Shown: positions 61,360 through 64,000 of the stretch, in pieces | Numbering within the stretch: the stretch's first letter is position 1 | How the letters are laid out: every line of letters begins with the position of its first letter | Source of the DNA: CAZJYI01 sp964550025 | GTDB taxonomy: Bacteria > Verrucomicrobiota > Kiritimatiellia > UBA8416 > CAYOBW01 | Assembly: GCA_964550025.1 (NCBI GenBank) | Contig: CAZJYI010000028.1 | Location: 1-64,000 of the forward strand | DNA length: 64,000 nucleotides | Reading direction: 5' to 3' | Made by a program: the position numbers and the translations under genes | The notes under the pieces: model-generated | Database searches by the model: none | What the model was told of the DNA's origin: nothing | Seen by the model: only the letters and a program-made list of their open reading frames with translations

Positions 61360-62662
61360 CACTACTGCTCCTGTCCCCGTGGAGATGCGGCCAGACATGG
61401 ACGGCATCACCATCGTTCCAGAGATTCTCAAAGTGCTTCCGGAGCATCTGGTATTCTTCCTCCCGCTCCTTGTAAATCGTGAACTGCGAAAACTTGCACG
61501 TGTGGGGCTGGTCGGAGTGGATCTTCCCGAGATGGTACGGCTCAATGATAGCCCGGTCAGGGAAGAGCCAGAGGTTGAACGATAGCCCCCGTTTGGTGTA
61601 CTTGAGCTCCAGCCCTTGGGGCACTCTGTTCTGCAGTTCTTTGATCTTCCATTCCTCCGCATCAGGGATCCCGGCGACGATTCCTGCGTCATTCTGGAGC
61701 AATCCATCTGAACGACTACCCGACTCAATCCAGGATCGGAAAGCTGCCTCCTCGCATTCCGGATTCAGAAGGATGCCGCGAAACCTAACGCCATCCTTGA
61801 GGGCAGACGCCACGGGTGACATCTGCATGAGCTTCTCGCCGGCTCTCAGCGCCGGAAAAATGATGCTTCGTCCAGTAATCGTAATGAAACACGCCTCAGT
61901 GTCTTTCCCGCACTTTGCGAGCTTGGCGAGCTCGGCGAGCCGCGATGTGACTTCCGCATGGCGATCCCTGTGGAAAGGGGCTTTGGGATGGAGGCTCTTA
62001 TCTTCAATGAGCCAGCTATCCACGTGGATGGGAGCAACAGCGTCGAGCTTCTTGGTAGGGCTCTTCCAGTCAAATGATGGCTCTTCCTCATCCCAATGAA
62101 GAAGCCACACAGGAGAGTCACCTGCGCCCTTTGGAAGTCGTACCACCCCATCGAACTCGGTTAGCTTGATATCCGTGACGGAGGGCATTCTCCCCTTGAA
62201 ATCCTCCGTAACAAAGACCGCATTGGGTGGAGTGACTGGCTCAAGCCTCGCCGCCAGAGTCAATCCACTACCAAAGCACCCTTGCGTAGGGTTAGGCCGC
62301 GCTTCGGGCGGTAGCGCTACGTACTTCGGCCCAAGATAGGCATGAGTGACATCGAGCGCAATGCGTATGCTAAGTCTCTTCTCCTTGATGAGTGGGGCGG
62401 AATCGCCCTTTGGATGCCGAAAGAAGTCACGGATATCCAGAGCCATGCGAGCCAAGTGCTCTGTGTCACGGGAGGTTGCGAAGATTGCATCACCCCAAGT
62501 GTTGAGATCAATAAGATACTCGCGGTACGGGTCAATCTTCTCGGCGAGCGCCAACAGAACGCGCTTTACATAGGTGCTTATGTTCGCGTCACTCAGCCGG
62601 CTAAACCCCCGCAGATCTGAAGACAAGACAGTAATGGGTTGACGCGTCACTTCAGAGTCCAT
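61349..62662 (-). CDS. Class III nucleotide-cyclase-like protein with unclassified C-terminal domain
   Basis: This 437-aa protein starts at ATG 62662 behind GGGAGAG; the frame is open to a GTG at 62728 that touches the upstream stop. Residues 8-180 resemble a class III adenylate/guanylate cyclase: ITVLSSDLRGFSRLSD with metal-binding D16, LIDLNTWGDAIFAT with D58, then GCFGSGLTLAARLEPVTP. It is soluble, with no receptor or membrane segment. The C-terminal 180 residues (SGSRSDGLLQNDAGIVAGIP to GLSFNLWLFPDRAIIEPYHL and HFENLWNDGDAVHVWP) loosely resemble PLD-like sensory domains fused to bacterial regulators. Pycsar defence cyclases share this fold, but no TIR or membrane effector adjoins it. It is coupled to the glycosyltransferase-like gene by overlap. 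Confidence 0.65.
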   Translation of the reverse strand: MDSEVTRQPITVLSSDLRGFSRLSDANISTYVKRVLLALAEKIDPYREYLIDLNTWGDAIFATSRDTEHLARMALDIRDFFRHPKGDSAPLIKEKRLSIRIALDVTHAYLGPKYVALPPEARPNPTQGCFGSGLTLAARLEPVTPPNAVFVTEDFKGRMPSVTDIKLTEFDGVVRLPKGAGDSPVWLLHWDEEEPSFDWKSPTKKLDAVAPIHVDSWLIEDKSLHPKAPFHRDRHAEVTSRLAELAKLAKCGKDTEACFITITGRSIIFPALRAGEKLMQMSPVASALKDGVRFRGILLNPECEEAAFRSWIESGSRSDGLLQNDAGIVAGIPDAEEWKIKELQNRVPQGLELKYTKRGLSFNLWLFPDRAIIEPYHLGKIHSDQPHTCKFSQFTIYKEREEEYQMLRKHFENLWNDGDAVHVWPHLHGDRSSSDAE

Positions 62663-62727
62663 ATCTACTCTCCCTCTGTTGTCATCGGTAACGTCCTCTC
62701 CGCAACACTTGCGCCCAGGAAGCGCCA

Positions 62728-64000
62728 CTACGCAACATCCAGGTTCCTCAGGAGTTCCAGAACCGTATCGACCGTCTCCCTGTCAGTACTCTCAACATAG
62801 TACCGCAGCAGCGCATCTGTCCCGGAGGCCCGGACTATGAACCGCATTTCCTTGGTTTCGAAAAGCACTCCATGAAGAAAATCCTCACCGGCGCGGCAGG
62901 CTCGCGTCAAGGGGGGCAAGGCGTCGGCGTGCGCGGGTGCCCGCGCTGCTATCGCCTGATGGACTCCTCGCAGGGACAGCCGTTCCGCTTTGTGTTCATC
63001 CGCCAAACGTCCGAAGAACGCCATCACCTTATCTCGTTTCGCCAGCCCCTTTTCTTTTGCCGATCGGAGGTCTGCCCCCACAAGAGATTCGTCATACAAA
63101 AGGACATCCGCGCGGGAGTAGTGGAGGAACCGGATCCCTTTGTCTGACACGAGATTGCAGTAGTGCTCGGCGAACGAGGTGTTCTCGAGGTGGAGCGTGG
63201 CCCCCAGGCAGAGCGACAGGAGCCCGAGTTGCATGGCGTCCTTCTCTCGTAGTGCCAGCATCGTGTCCGTCCCCGACCGACTCGTCAGCAGCTCAGTTCC
63301 ACCGAGTGTGCCGCCGCCTGACTCCTCGCAGAGGATGAGCGCCCTTGGGTTCCTGCCCAGGTTGACGCTCTCGCCGGTCGTGTCGGTGAACACGATCTCG
63401 TCGCCGCCGAGTTGCCGTTCGATTTCGGCGCACAGGCTGCCCAGGTACTTGAACCCGACCGGCACACGCACGCACTTCAGGCCCTCGATCCGGGCAAGCT
63501 CTTCAAGCGTCCGGGTCGTGGGATAACTCAAGCCCATGAACCAATCGCGGTCGTGCAGTTGCCCGGATTGGTGCAACATGTCTATGCGCAAAGCCGCCAA
63601 CATGAGGTAGAGCTGATTGGGGCTGAAACACACGATGCACTCGTTGCCGTCGGCGTCGTCGACCTTGAGTCCGGCCGCCAAGGCGGACTCCCGGACGGAA
63701 GCGGGGGCCTTGGTCACGATATTGAGACGGTCGCCGTCCGGATCCCAGAGGAGCAGGAGATCTGCGTCGCCTTTCAGCAGGCCGCTCTCCTTGAGCAGTT
63801 TGCGATAGATCCGGGGCTTGCCGGGGTCCACGCCGATGTCCATCCCGTCTACCGAGCCGATCCCGTGGTAGTTGGAGTCCTCCTGGCTGAGAAAGTAGCG
63901 GACTGGACCTTGCTCACCCGTAGAAACGCCGAGCTTTGCAAAGAGCCGTTCCGTCGTGCGTCTCATGGCTCCCCCCATGGTACAGACGTCGACTCTGAAG
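62728..64000 (-). CDS. Phosphomannomutase/phosphoglucomutase, C-terminal part (runs off right edge)
   Basis: The frame is open from the right edge, and the first visible ATG (63978) lies inside the protein, since FRVDVCTMGGAMRRTTERLF reads through it. About 424 residues are visible. They contain the Mg loop LLLWDPDGDRLNIV, the sugar-selecting ILCEESGGGTLGGTEL, and the phosphate-binding MRFIVRASGTDALLRYYVES. The serine loop is outside the window. It is a different subgroup from the enzyme at 56808, with only motif-level similarity, so the two probably act on different sugars. It lies upstream of the cyclase-like and glycosyltransferase-like genes, with 65 nt before the cyclase start. Confidence 0.85.
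   Translation of the reverse strand, partial: FRVDVCTMGGAMRRTTERLFAKLGVSTGEQGPVRYFLSQEDSNYHGIGSVDGMDIGVDPGKPRIYRKLLKESGLLKGDADLLLLWDPDGDRLNIVTKAPASVRESALAAGLKVDDADGNECIVCFSPNQLYLMLAALRIDMLHQSGQLHDRDWFMGLSYPTTRTLEELARIEGLKCVRVPVGFKYLGSLCAEIERQLGGDEIVFTDTTGESVNLGRNPRALILCEESGGGTLGGTELLTSRSGTDTMLALREKDAMQLGLLSLCLGATLHLENTSFAEHYCNLVSDKGIRFLHYSRADVLLYDESLVGADLRSAKEKGLAKRDKVMAFFGRLADEHKAERLSLRGVHQAIAARAPAHADALPPLTRACRAGEDFLHGVLFETKEMRFIVRASGTDALLRYYVESTDRETVDTVLELLRNLDVA

Noticed and set aside
60037..61728. A 123-residue N-terminal extension of the glycosyltransferase-like frame
   Set aside because: The extension is Ser/Thr/Arg-rich and overlaps the cyclase-like coding sequence in another frame; ATG 61359 gives a sensible overlap.
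61349..62662. A complete Pycsar defence system
   Set aside because: Only the cyclase-like part is present. The neighbour looks like a glycosyltransferase and has no TIR, transmembrane or nuclease effector domain.

Overview
The window comes from a high-GC bacterium of the PVC group. Kiritimatiellota, Lentisphaerota or Verrucomicrobiota fit best. This is inferred from gene content: secreted GH106 and GH95 glycosidases, sialate-O-acetylesterases, a Tat-exported sulfatase, a RhaT symporter, proteins ending in PVC-style Ig, P and C-terminal domains, and several secreted proteins of 1400-2100 residues. No rRNA, tRNA, CRISPR array or intact transposase was seen.

Layout. 1-7.1 kb: the start of a secreted methyltransferase-fold protein running off the left edge, a GH5 gene broken by an internal deletion, a 1762-aa exoprotease joining an M14 carboxypeptidase to a C25 gingipain-type peptidase, and a VapBC toxin-antitoxin pair. 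7.3-13.4 kb: a rhamnose locus with a GH106 alpha-L-rhamnosidase, a divergent B12-binding radical SAM protein whose promoter overlaps a 21-bp palindrome, and RhaT. 13.6-18.2 kb: four overlapping genes, namely C5 methyltransferase, PD-(D/E)XK-like nuclease, Vsr endonuclease and sulfatase. 18.3-20.5 kb: a radical SAM/SPASM enzyme fused through a membrane or signal-like segment to an unknown domain.

20.8-36.1 kb: a plus-strand glycan-degradation cluster with a two-domain sialate-O-acetylesterase, the relic of a second esterase, a second GH106, a heparinase II/III-like lyase, a transglutaminase-like protein, a GH101-like glycosidase, an SGNH hydrolase and a GH95 fucosidase, plus an AraC regulator fragment. 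Together with the rhamnose locus this suggests use of rhamnose- and fucose-bearing, O-acetylated or sulfated polysaccharides or mucin-type glycans.

36.4-56.5 kb: a run of giant secreted proteins: a 1409-aa coiled-coil protein with a PI3/4-kinase or HipA-like C-terminus, a GNAT acetyltransferase, a clan GH-A glycosidase, a 1930-aa TPR/propeller/HEAT protein and a 2111-aa macroglobulin-like protein. 56.8-64 kb: two phosphohexomutases, a HAD hydrolase, a VOC protein and a minus-strand operon linking a class III nucleotide-cyclase-like protein to a glycosyltransferase-like protein.

Between genes lie at least four families of hairpin repeats. One, built from 12-bp GGYAAAGAYGAR-like units, follows three stop codons. 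Another has inserted in frame into the 1930-aa coding sequence. Gene debris at three or four places marks this as fluid accessory DNA.
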